DNA of 6,793 nucleotides, from contig DNGE01000082.1 in NCBI GenBank assembly GCA_003486705.1, forward strand, positions 1 through 6,793. Reading direction: 5' to 3'. Positions 1 to 5,572 of this stretch are shown here, in pieces (position 1 is the first letter of the stretch; every line of letters begins with the position of its first letter). The notes under the pieces are model-generated. The model was given only the letters and a program-made list of their open reading frames with translations. It searched no databases and was not told the origin of the DNA. The position numbers and the translations under genes were made by a program. Source of the DNA: Bacillota bacterium. GTDB taxonomy: Bacteria; Bacillota_I; Bacilli_A; MOL361; Turicibacteraceae.

Positions 1-36
1 TCACCTCTTTCAGTTAATTTTATGTGTGGAAATGAC

Positions 37-61
37 AAAAAAGAAGGATAATCCTTCTTTT
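37..61 (-). terminator. Intrinsic terminator of the SDR gene
   Basis: A 10-bp stem (39-48 with 52-61, core GAAGGA/TCCTTC) closes a 3-nt loop. Read on the minus strand it is followed by a run of T (complement of the A-tract from 37). It begins a few bases after the SDR stop codon and probably ends that transcript. The stem also has T residues on its right side, so it could work weakly in the other direction for a gene left of the window. Confidence 0.8.
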
Positions 62-65
62 CTGA

Positions 66-947
66 CTAACAATTTATAATGGTTCCACCATTAATATGGA
101 TCGTAATTCCTGAAATGTAAGAAGCATCATTAGACGCTAAATAGACGTAAGCGCCAGCTAGTTCAACCGGTTGGCCGACACGGCCAAGCGGCGTGTTGGC
201 TCCGTGTTGTGCGACGTGTTGCGCTTCAAAAGCTGCAGGAATCAGCGGCGTCCAGATGGGACCTGGCGCAACTGCGTTGACACGGATTTGTTTGCTTGCA
301 AGATGAGCTGATAACGAACGTGTGAACGAGGTCAGCGCCCCTTTGGTTGCTGAATAATCAATGAGTGTTGCATTACCTTCATAGGCAGTCACTGATGTGG
401 TATTGATGATACTATCACCTGCTTGCAGGTGTGGAATCACGGCGCGAGATAAGTACATCGGACCGAAAATATTAGTGGCGAATGTTTTTAAGATGTCTTC
501 ATCTAACGTATCGGTGAAGTTTTGATGTTCATAATGAACGGCCGCGTTGTTAACCAATATATTAATTTGGCCAAAGGTTGCTAGTGTTTTTTGAACAATT
601 TCATCACTAAAGCTTGAATTAGCAATGTCACCGCTAAGAAGTAAGCATTGTCCGCCTCCCGCTTCAATGATTGATTTTGTTTCATTAGCATCATCGTGTT
701 CATTATAATAGACGATCACAACTTTTGCGCCTTCAGAAGCATACGCAACGGATACGGCGCGTCCGATACCCGAATCACCACCTGTGATGATAGCAACTTT
801 ATCTTGTAAGCGACCGCTACTTTTATTATAGTCTTTATGTTGAAAGACTGGTCGCGGCTGCATCACACTCTCCATTCCAGGTTGCGTATCTTGGGATTGT
901 GGCTGTGGTGTTTTGATGAATGTTGACCACGGTGTTTCGTTGCTCAT
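66..947 (-). CDS. SDR family oxidoreductase, YhdF/YdaD (glucose/ribitol dehydrogenase-like) type
   Basis: Predicted 293-residue cytosolic NAD(P)-dependent short-chain dehydrogenase/reductase. Visible features in order: a Pro/Gln-rich N-terminal extension (about 1-45) containing QPGMES, typical of the Bacillus YhdF/YdaD (general stress protein 39) group; the Rossmann cofactor motif TGGDSGIG (55-62); NNAA (133-136); active-site Asn159; catalytic Ser185, Tyr198 and Lys202 (YSATK); and the PGP turn (228-230). All catalytic tetrad residues are present, so the enzyme should be active. The substrate is unknown; a sugar, polyol or aldehyde is likely from the family. The start is set at MSNETPW because GGAGGT lies 8 nt upstream. 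An in-frame ATG nine codons earlier would place that Shine-Dalgarno inside the gene. It is monocistronic, divergent from the exporter gene, and followed by a terminator. Relatives in B. subtilis are sigma-B stress genes, but I see no convincing sigma-B promoter here. The family is secure; the substrate is not. Confidence 0.92.
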   Translation of the reverse strand: MSNETPWSTFIKTPQPQSQDTQPGMESVMQPRPVFQHKDYNKSSGRLQDKVAIITGGDSGIGRAVSVAYASEGAKVVIVYYNEHDDANETKSIIEAGGGQCLLLSGDIANSSFSDEIVQKTLATFGQINILVNNAAVHYEHQNFTDTLDEDILKTFATNIFGPMYLSRAVIPHLQAGDSIINTTSVTAYEGNATLIDYSATKGALTSFTRSLSAHLASKQIRVNAVAPGPIWTPLIPAAFEAQHVAQHGANTPLGRVGQPVELAGAYVYLASNDASYISGITIHINGGTIINC

Positions 948-954
948 AACTATT

Positions 955-960
955 ACCTCC
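955..960 (-). promoter_or_regulatory. Ribosome binding site that sets the SDR start
   Basis: On the minus strand GGAGGT lies 8 nt before the ATG at 947. It decides for this start over the ATG at 974, which has no comparable site upstream. Confidence 0.85.
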
Positions 961-1027
961 AATAAAAAAATCATTCATTTTTAGTATGCACACCTCTCAT
1001 AATGTAAAACGTTTTTTGTGTATTTTT

Positions 1028-1036
1028 TGATATAAT
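1028..1036 (+). promoter_or_regulatory. Extended -10 promoter of the exporter gene
   Basis: TGATATAAT fits TGnTATAAT, a perfect -10 hexamer (1031-1036) with an extended element. No good -35 is found at 16-18 nt, which is common for extended -10 promoters. Initiation near 1043 would give a leader of about 35 nt before the ATG at 1079. The minus-strand leader of the SDR gene may overlap this site. Confidence 0.65.
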
Positions 1037-1078
1037 GGTGAGTATAGTTTTATAAGATGGATGAAAAGGAGTTAGGTT

Positions 1079-1984
1079 ATGAATTTTAAACATTCTATTG
1101 GGATGAGAACGATAAAAACAGGACTCGCAATCATTGCCACTTTGTATTTGGCGCAATCACCGCTTATTACAAATCCGTTTTACGCGGTGATTGGATGTGT
1201 GTTTGGCATACAGAACACAGTTAAAAACTCGTTTGATGTCGGTAGGATACGCATTTTGGGAACGATTCTAGGGGGAACGATGGGGTTTTTATTTTCGTTA
1301 ATCCCATTTAAATCGCCTTTAATGATAGGCCTTGCTGTTATTTTAACGATATATGCGTGTAATGTATTAAAATTAAATACAGCCATTCCGGTAAGTGTGA
1401 CGATTTTATGCTCTATTTTACTTGGGATTACGGATCAAGATCCCCTTGTCTATTCGGTCATACGAACGATAGATACAACCGTTGGGATTATCGTTGCGCT
1501 ATTGATTAATTATTATATTGTTCAACCGAAGTTTTTAAACGATTTAGTTGAAGAAATTCAGACCATCGAGAAATTGACCATTGATTTTGTGAAACAAATC
1601 TTAATTCATCAAAGCTTAGAAACGAAAGCTTTAAAAACAGAGCTTAAACGACTCGATACACTATTTCAAAATTATCGAGATGACACACGCTTTGATAAGG
1701 AGGCAGTTGAGCTTGATGCGTTACGTGTCCCAATAGATGCGTGTCATCAAATTTACTTTCACGCGAAATGCATTGCCTTTTTAAGTGAGGAACATAAGGA
1801 ATTATCACCGAAAAATACCATGCAAATATTAAACTTGTTTAATACCCCACCCACGGAATTACTAATGATTGAATTGGAACAACCTATAAATCCGATTTTT
1901 GAATATCATATTTCTAAGATGATTGAAGAAATTATTATATTAAATGATTCGGTGCTCTGTATTTCAAAGCAAGTCTCAAAATAA
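1079..1984 (+). CDS. Aromatic acid exporter family membrane protein (ArAE_1 / DUF939, FUSC-like)
   Basis: Predicted 301-residue integral membrane protein. The N-terminal half (about 1-148) has roughly six hydrophobic segments (near 12-28, 32-46, 57-76, 80-96, 102-117 and 124-147). It also carries family-like signatures: an early MRTIKTGLA, GRIRILGTILGG (55-66) and VIRTIDTTVGI (127-137) before the last membrane segment, which ends in INYYIVQP. The C-terminal half (about 150-301) is soluble and probably helical, matching the ArAE_1_C layout. Length is close to that of the short Bacillota members, which are about half the size of E. coli AaeB-type exporters. The family is thought to export aromatic acids or related small molecules, but most Gram-positive members are untested, so the substrate is inferred. 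AAGGAG (1066-1071) lies 7 nt before ATG. The gene is monocistronic, with its own promoter and terminator. Confidence 0.85.
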   Translation: MNFKHSIGMRTIKTGLAIIATLYLAQSPLITNPFYAVIGCVFGIQNTVKNSFDVGRIRILGTILGGTMGFLFSLIPFKSPLMIGLAVILTIYACNVLKLNTAIPVSVTILCSILLGITDQDPLVYSVIRTIDTTVGIIVALLINYYIVQPKFLNDLVEEIQTIEKLTIDFVKQILIHQSLETKALKTELKRLDTLFQNYRDDTRFDKEAVELDALRVPIDACHQIYFHAKCIAFLSEEHKELSPKNTMQILNLFNTPPTELLMIELEQPINPIFEYHISKMIEEIIILNDSVLCISKQVSK

Positions 1985-1985
1985 T

Positions 1986-2013
1986 AAAGCTACCTCTTGT
2001 TGGTAGTTTTTTT
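1986..2013 (+). terminator. Intrinsic terminator of the exporter gene
   Basis: CTACC (1990-1994) pairs with GGTAG (2002-2006) and is extended outward by AAAG/TTTT pairs including one G-T wobble. The loop is 7 nt, followed by a T-tract to 2013. It lies directly after the TAA stop and separates this gene from the amidase gene. Confidence 0.75.
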
Positions 2014-2231
2014 GTGCTTCAATAGTTAAGATCCATTAGTATTTTAAAAATTGCCACTCTAACACAGTCACAAGGCAGAAGTTTTCATTTACTAAATGCA
2101 AGAAAGATCGTTTTTAACAAAAAGAATGCAAGCTATGACGTTTAACCACACGTCTTTTACATATCTTGACTATATATATGGTGTATGGACAATTCATTTT
2201 AAAGATAGAGATAATGAATCAAGTTCCGACA

Positions 2232-2237
2232 TATAAT
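2232..2237 (+). promoter_or_regulatory. Probable -10 of the amidase promoter
   Basis: A perfect TATAAT sits 30 nt before the start codon's 5' flank, giving a leader of about 25 nt that just holds the Shine-Dalgarno. No clear -35 lies at 16-18 nt. An alternative is TTGACT (2166-2171), 16 nt, then GACAAT (2188-2193), which would give a leader of about 70 nt. The choice between the two is not settled by sequence. Confidence 0.4.
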
Positions 2238-2252
2238 GTTATGAGAGATTTA

Positions 2253-2260
2253 AAAGGAGG
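2253..2260 (+). promoter_or_regulatory. Ribosome binding site of the amidase, with a T7 spacer
   Basis: AAAGGAGG is followed by exactly seven T residues (2261-2267) and then ATG at 2268. This near-ideal site fixes the start at 2268 and rules out the in-frame upstream TTG and ATG codons from 2166. The homopolymer spacer is unusual because slippage would change Shine-Dalgarno spacing. Confidence 0.85.
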
Positions 2261-2267
2261 TTTTTTT

Positions 2268-3767
2268 ATGGCATATACTTATAAAGTGATGAATTTAGAC
2301 AAAACGACTTATAATCTGAAGTACAAGTATGGTGAAGCCTTTACACCAACACAAATTACGTATCATCAAACGGCTAATAATGCACCCGCTCTGAATGAAA
2401 GAAATTATTTGAATTCGAGAATGGATAATAGCTATATTGGTTTTCACCTCGTTGTTGATGATGCTGATGCGATTGAATGTATTCCGTTAAATGTTCAAAC
2501 ATGGCACGCTGGGGACGGTTATGGTGATGGAAATATGAAATCGATCGGTGTTGAAATGGCGTATTCGACGAGTACGGATATTTCTAAAAAAGATGCAGCA
2601 ATTGAAAATGGGGCGTTATTAATTGCGAATTTAATGCTTAAATATAATATTCCTTTAACATTAGTTCAACCCCACCAAGCGCGCAGTGGCAAAAATTGTC
2701 CGCATGATATTTTAGGACGTTATGGTCATGATAAATTCAGAGCGCTCATTCAGTCTGAATATGATAAACTTGTGCGTGCAACAACGACTCAAAATTCAAC
2801 GTCAAGTAATACGACAAGTTCAACGACGACATCAACAACTAACAAACCTGGCACAGTCACAGGCTCAACGTCATCAAGCAATAGCAGCTCTAGTAGTTCA
2901 ACGTTATCATATGCACAATTTGATACGGTTAAGTTAAGTGCTTCAACGCCAGGATACACAACATCAACTGATACGAAATCAGCTAAAACTTTTACACCTG
3001 GTACTTATAAGGTTTATAAATACGTTTCAAGCGGAAAACACCCATTAAATATATCTGAATCGGGTGAAGCACCAGATGCTTGGATTGATTTAGCAAATGT
3101 CACAAAAACAAGTTCAGATTACAGTCAAGGCGATAAAGTTGTGTTAAAGAAATCAACACCAGGGTATTTAACGTCTGAGGATACGAAAACGGCTAAAACA
3201 TTCTCAGCTGGCACTTATAAAGTTTATAAATATGTCAAAGGGGCTAGTCATGAGTTAAATATTTCTGTGTCTGGTACAGCGCCTGATGCTTGGATTGATG
3301 TTGAATATGTGAGTACACAAAGTAACAGTACGGTCACTTCAAGTACTAGCACTAGCACATTTAAACAAGGCGATAAAGTCATTTTATCGAAATCAACACC
3401 AGGGTATTTAACGTCAACCGATACAAAGTCAGCTAAAACTTTTTCGGCGGGTACTTATAAAGTCTATAAATATGTGAGTGGTGCCGATCACGAGTTAAAT
3501 ATTTCTGAATCTGGGACAGCGCCTGATGCTTGGGTCGATGTTGAAAGTGTTAAAAAAAGCACGGAAGCATTTAGCCAAGGTGATACAGTAACAGTAAGTA
3601 AATCAATCCCAGGTTATTTGAGTTCAACCGATACGAAGGCGGCAAAGACTTTTACACCTGGTACGTATAAAGTTTATCGTTATGTCAAAGGGGCTACACA
3701 TGAAGTAAATATATCAACATCAGCCACAACACCGGATGCTTGGGTTGATGCAGAGAATTTAAAATAA
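2268..3767 (+). CDS. Endolysin-like N-acetylmuramoyl-L-alanine amidase (Amidase_2) with four C-terminal repeats
   Basis: Predicted 499-residue peptidoglycan hydrolase that cleaves the bond between MurNAc and L-Ala of the stem peptide. Residues about 20-165 form an Amidase_2/PGRP zinc domain. His33 (YHQT), His136 and Cys144 (HQARSGKNCP) match the His, His, Cys zinc ligands of T7 lysozyme and PlyL-type amidases, with Glu96 (IGVE) and Lys142 at the expected catalytic spacing; TWHAGDG (78-84) is also typical. Residues about 170-214 are a Ser/Thr/Asn linker. Residues 215-498 hold four 64-residue repeats, presumably wall binding. There is no signal peptide, transmembrane segment or sortase signal: the protein starts MAYTYKVMN and the catalytic domain begins almost at once. 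That is the layout of a phage endolysin, yet no holin, tail or integrase gene is in view. It could be a prophage relic, a domesticated lysin released by lysis or a holin elsewhere, or part of a prophage-like unit beyond the window. It has its own promoter and terminator. Enzyme class is secure; biological role is open. Confidence 0.92.
   Translation: MAYTYKVMNLDKTTYNLKYKYGEAFTPTQITYHQTANNAPALNERNYLNSRMDNSYIGFHLVVDDADAIECIPLNVQTWHAGDGYGDGNMKSIGVEMAYSTSTDISKKDAAIENGALLIANLMLKYNIPLTLVQPHQARSGKNCPHDILGRYGHDKFRALIQSEYDKLVRATTTQNSTSSNTTSSTTTSTTNKPGTVTGSTSSSNSSSSSSTLSYAQFDTVKLSASTPGYTTSTDTKSAKTFTPGTYKVYKYVSSGKHPLNISESGEAPDAWIDLANVTKTSSDYSQGDKVVLKKSTPGYLTSEDTKTAKTFSAGTYKVYKYVKGASHELNISVSGTAPDAWIDVEYVSTQSNSTVTSSTSTSTFKQGDKVILSKSTPGYLTSTDTKSAKTFSAGTYKVYKYVSGADHELNISESGTAPDAWVDVESVKKSTEAFSQGDTVTVSKSIPGYLSSTDTKAAKTFTPGTYKVYRYVKGATHEVNISTSATTPDAWVDAENLK
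2910..3761 (+). repeat. Four in-gene 64-residue repeats (amidase tail)
   Basis: The copies lie at 2910-3101, 3120-3311, 3360-3551 and 3570-3761 (protein residues 215-278, 285-348, 365-428, 435-498). All four are exactly 64 residues with no internal gap, separated by 6, 16 and 6 residues. Shared positions include PGY, S-x-DTK-x-AKTF, GTYKVY, YV, NIS and PDAW-x-D. Copies 2 and 3 share 27 identical nucleotides (3149-3175 and 3389-3415), suggesting recent duplication or gene conversion. The predicted beta-rich pattern resembles SH3-like wall-binding modules, but I cannot assign a named family. Ligand binding is inferred from position in the protein. Confidence 0.9.
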
Positions 3768-3804
3768 ACATGAAATGGATTTCGAATCAATAATAGTTTC
3801 TTTG

Positions 3805-3833
3805 GAAGGAGGCGCAGCCTCCTTTTTCTTTTT
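3805..3833 (+). terminator. Strong terminator of the amidase gene
   Basis: AAGGAGGC (3806-3813) pairs perfectly with GCCTCCTT (3817-3824) around a GCA loop, followed by TTTTTCTTTTT. This is the most GC-rich hairpin in the window and lies about 40 nt after the amidase stop codon. Confidence 0.9.
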
Positions 3834-3854
3834 GAGTCATGATATAAAACTCCA

Positions 3855-3953
3855 CTTATTCATAGTGAGATGCAAAAACATGGAAACATTTCTAAATGAA
3901 CATACTTAACAAATGACATCATTGTTTATTTAAATAGACAATGATGTTTTTTT
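3855..3953 (+). ncRNA. Candidate small RNA between two terminators (speculative)
   Basis: An extended -10 element TGATATAAA (3840-3848) begins just after the amidase terminator and would start RNA near 3855. About 100 nt later a perfect 10-bp hairpin with T7 forms a second plus-strand terminator. No gene lies between; the longest reading frame is a 9-codon stretch at the ATG in the middle, without a ribosome binding site. The second terminator could instead be a back-up for the amidase transcript, so the RNA gene is an inference from the promoter-terminator pairing only. Confidence 0.2.
3916..3953 (+). terminator. Second plus-strand terminator in the convergent spacer
   Basis: ACATCATTGT (3916-3925) pairs perfectly with ACAATGATGT (3938-3947), with further weak A-T pairs inside the loop, followed by seven T residues (3947-3953). 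There is no T-run on the opposite strand, so it acts on plus-strand transcription. Confidence 0.75.
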
Positions 3954-4021
3954 ATGCAACAATACACGTTATCGTTACAATCAAATACATGATCATATAG
4001 CAAATCAAAGTATCTATATAT

Positions 4022-4031
4022 TACGTAGTAT
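4022..4031. repeat. Direct repeat TACGTAGTAT, left copy
   Basis: It is identical to the copy at 5510-5519, in the same orientation, and both are closely followed by an A-tract. The two copies bracket the glycosyltransferase gene. The left A-tract is also the T-tract of the minus-strand terminator. Confidence 0.5.
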
Positions 4032-4032
4032 T

Positions 4033-4069
4033 AAAAAAAGATGATTCTGTACTAACAGAAATCATCTTT
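4033..4069 (-). terminator. Intrinsic terminator of the glycosyltransferase gene
   Basis: AAAGATGATT (4037-4046) pairs with AATCATCTTT (4060-4069). After one bulged A the inner TGT/ACA-type pairs extend the stem to a 4-nt loop. On the minus strand it is followed by a T-run (complement of 4033-4039). It lies about 125 nt past the glycosyltransferase stop codon. Confidence 0.75.
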
Positions 4070-4194
4070 AACGTTTCTCATTTTTTATGTTTATATCTTT
4101 AATAAAATATACCAAGTGCTGTTTGTATTAAATTTTTTAGAGGTGCTTTGATATTGTAGGGTCTTAATAATAAGGTGCTGTTTCTTAAGTATAA

Positions 4195-5478
4195 TTAAGG
4201 AAATAACAACGGTTCTAATTGATTTTTATAGATCCATTGTGGGTTATATCGTTTTCTAACTATATTTTTAGATTGCAAGACAGCGTTGCTCCACATGTGA
4301 TTTAATATATCAAATGCATGTTGTTTTAAGTATTCAAATTCAGTTGGGTGGTATGTTTCTAGTGTATCAAATCCAAAATTTCGTGCGGGCCATCTCATAT
4401 AATGAACAGATAAATGTTGCCCGAGTTCTTCTAATGCAGGGACAGCTTGGTTAAGAACAAGGAAATTCCCCCTACTTGCTGCTTCTAAAATCGTTAAGCC
4501 AAAAGATTCAGCATAGGATGGACAGATATATAGATTTGATAACGTAAATAGTTCCAAAACTGTTTGTCTTTTAACGCCATTTAAAAAGCCAAGATCAGAT
4601 GTAAAGACCATATCTTCTATGGATAAGCCATAGTTTATCCCCTCATTGATTATCATGGTTTTATAAGTGTCTGTATTGATATCCATCGATTCAAAATCAC
4701 AGTAAATGATTTTGACGGTTTGATGATATTCTTTTTTGAACACGCCACCTAGAGCAGCAATTTTCTCACATTGTTTTCCCGTGGTTAGTCTTGCCGGATA
4801 TACGATTAATAGATCTGGCTCGATAAGATTTGTTCTTGAGGCAATAAATTTAATTTCATCATTCATGTCTTCAATTAAATTTAAACTATTATTAATTGCA
4901 AAACAGAGATCCTCAGAAATATTATATTGCTTTGCTAAAGCGCTCAGACCTGACGATGTGGGATACGCATATACTGTATTTTCCATTGGGGTATATCTTG
5001 CTGATATTGGCCACTCAACGTGTATTGGTCTATTGACAGGCATCGAATGAGTCATGGCGATAAATTTGACATGAGGCAACTCTTTTTGTGCCGCTCTAAT
5101 TGCAATATTATGGACGAGATGCCAACCTTGATAATGTATGTCATGCATGATACAGTGTGTCACATCTTTTAAATATTTCGCAAAATCTTTTGCAATCTCA
5201 TCAGCTTCATCAAAAAAGGTATCATGAACGGTCATGTCTTCACTTGAATAATCTTCCCAATGAATCAACGTCCCTTTATAACGATTAGTAACTTTTATCC
5301 ATTCAATTCGTTCATCTAAAAAGATTCCATATCGACTTGAATCTGGACAATCCTGTGTCACAAGTAATTTCACTTCAATCTTATGGTTTAGTAACATCGT
5401 TAGGTGTTCAGCCACAACATTAACTAAAGAATACGTTGGGGTTAATCCATTAAACATTGCTAAAATTGCAACTTTCAT
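4195..5478 (-). CDS. Glycosyltransferase, GT4-like (GT-B fold)
   Basis: Predicted 427-residue cytosolic glycosyltransferase using a nucleotide-activated sugar. The N-terminal half (about 1-200) starts with a Rossmann-type strand MKVAILAMFNGLTP for the acceptor side. The C-terminal half holds YPARLTTGKQ (227-236), corresponding to the GT4 donor-phosphate motif with Arg230 and Lys235. It also holds the EX7E motif in SYAESFGLTILE (Glu324, Glu332), followed by the typical AASRGNFLV segment. The last helix returns to the N-lobe, as usual in GT-B enzymes. There is no signal peptide or membrane segment. The start is set by two overlapping GGAGG motifs just upstream; an in-frame ATG 25 codons earlier lacks a ribosome binding site. 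Possible -10 elements TATACT (5520-5515) and TATAAA (5511-5506) lie upstream, without a good -35. It is a single-gene unit with no sugar-nucleotide, flippase or polymerase gene nearby, so neither sugar nor acceptor (wall polymer, lipid or protein) can be named. Fold and class are confident. Confidence 0.87.
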   Translation of the reverse strand: MKVAILAMFNGLTPTYSLVNVVAEHLTMLLNHKIEVKLLVTQDCPDSSRYGIFLDERIEWIKVTNRYKGTLIHWEDYSSEDMTVHDTFFDEADEIAKDFAKYLKDVTHCIMHDIHYQGWHLVHNIAIRAAQKELPHVKFIAMTHSMPVNRPIHVEWPISARYTPMENTVYAYPTSSGLSALAKQYNISEDLCFAINNSLNLIEDMNDEIKFIASRTNLIEPDLLIVYPARLTTGKQCEKIAALGGVFKKEYHQTVKIIYCDFESMDINTDTYKTMIINEGINYGLSIEDMVFTSDLGFLNGVKRQTVLELFTLSNLYICPSYAESFGLTILEAASRGNFLVLNQAVPALEELGQHLSVHYMRWPARNFGFDTLETYHPTEFEYLKQHAFDILNHMWSNAVLQSKNIVRKRYNPQWIYKNQLEPLLFP

Positions 5479-5482
5479 CCAA

Positions 5483-5492
5483 CCTCCTCCTT
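5483..5492 (-). promoter_or_regulatory. Double Shine-Dalgarno of the glycosyltransferase
   Basis: On the minus strand AAGGAGGAGG holds two overlapping GGAGG motifs, 7 and 4 nt from the ATG at 5478. The 7-nt spacing is the effective one. This fixes the start at MKVAIL. Confidence 0.85.
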
Positions 5493-5509
5493 TTCCATAG
5501 TCAATTTTA

Positions 5510-5519
5510 TACGTAGTAT
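5510..5519. repeat. Direct repeat TACGTAGTAT, right copy
   Basis: This is the partner of 4022-4031. It overlaps the possible -10 TATACT of the glycosyltransferase on the minus strand and is followed by an eight-A tract (5522-5529). Confidence 0.5.
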
Positions 5520-5572
5520 ATAAAAAAAATACCGAAAACCCGATATTATTCATCCATCATATTTCATAATAT

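Larger units (their letters stand above)
3768..4194. other. Convergent intergenic region, 427 bp
   Basis: This spacer lies between the converging amidase and glycosyltransferase genes. It holds two plus-strand terminator hairpins, a candidate short transcript between them, one copy of a 10-bp repeat also found upstream of the glycosyltransferase, and one minus-strand terminator. I see no ORF of convincing size and no phage attachment site. Confidence 0.6.

Noticed and set aside
948..974. Longer SDR protein starting at the ATG at 974
   Set aside because: The strong GGAGGT at 955-960 lies inside that extension and serves the ATG at 947; the extra residues are hydrophobic but not family sequence.
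978..1014. Sigma-B promoter for the SDR gene on the minus strand
   Set aside because: A GTTTTA is present, but no GGGTAT-like -10 follows at 12-15 nt. Stress control known for relatives cannot be shown here.
971..1386. Minus-strand open frames at 971-1156 and 1180-1386
   Set aside because: They overlap the exporter gene on the opposite strand, lack ribosome binding sites and show no recognisable protein features.
2166..2267. Longer amidase starting at TTG 2166 or the ATGs after it
   Set aside because: The extension covers likely promoter elements and the ribosome binding site, and no Shine-Dalgarno precedes it. It would not make a proper signal peptide either.
2722..2937. Plus-strand frame of 71 codons within the amidase linker
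   Set aside because: It is a Gln/Arg-rich shadow of the repetitive Ser/Thr codons in the real frame.
2910..3761. Regularly spaced repeats as a CRISPR-like array
   Set aside because: The repeats keep the reading frame, are 64 codons long and diverge mostly at the codon level, so they are protein domain repeats.
4736..5050. Plus-strand frame of 104 codons opposite the glycosyltransferase
   Set aside because: Antisense shadow without a Shine-Dalgarno; the opposite strand has a full GT4 motif set.
5479..5553. Longer glycosyltransferase starting at 5553
   Set aside because: No ribosome binding site upstream; the double GGAGG just before 5478 fits MKVAIL, the normal first strand of GT-B enzymes.
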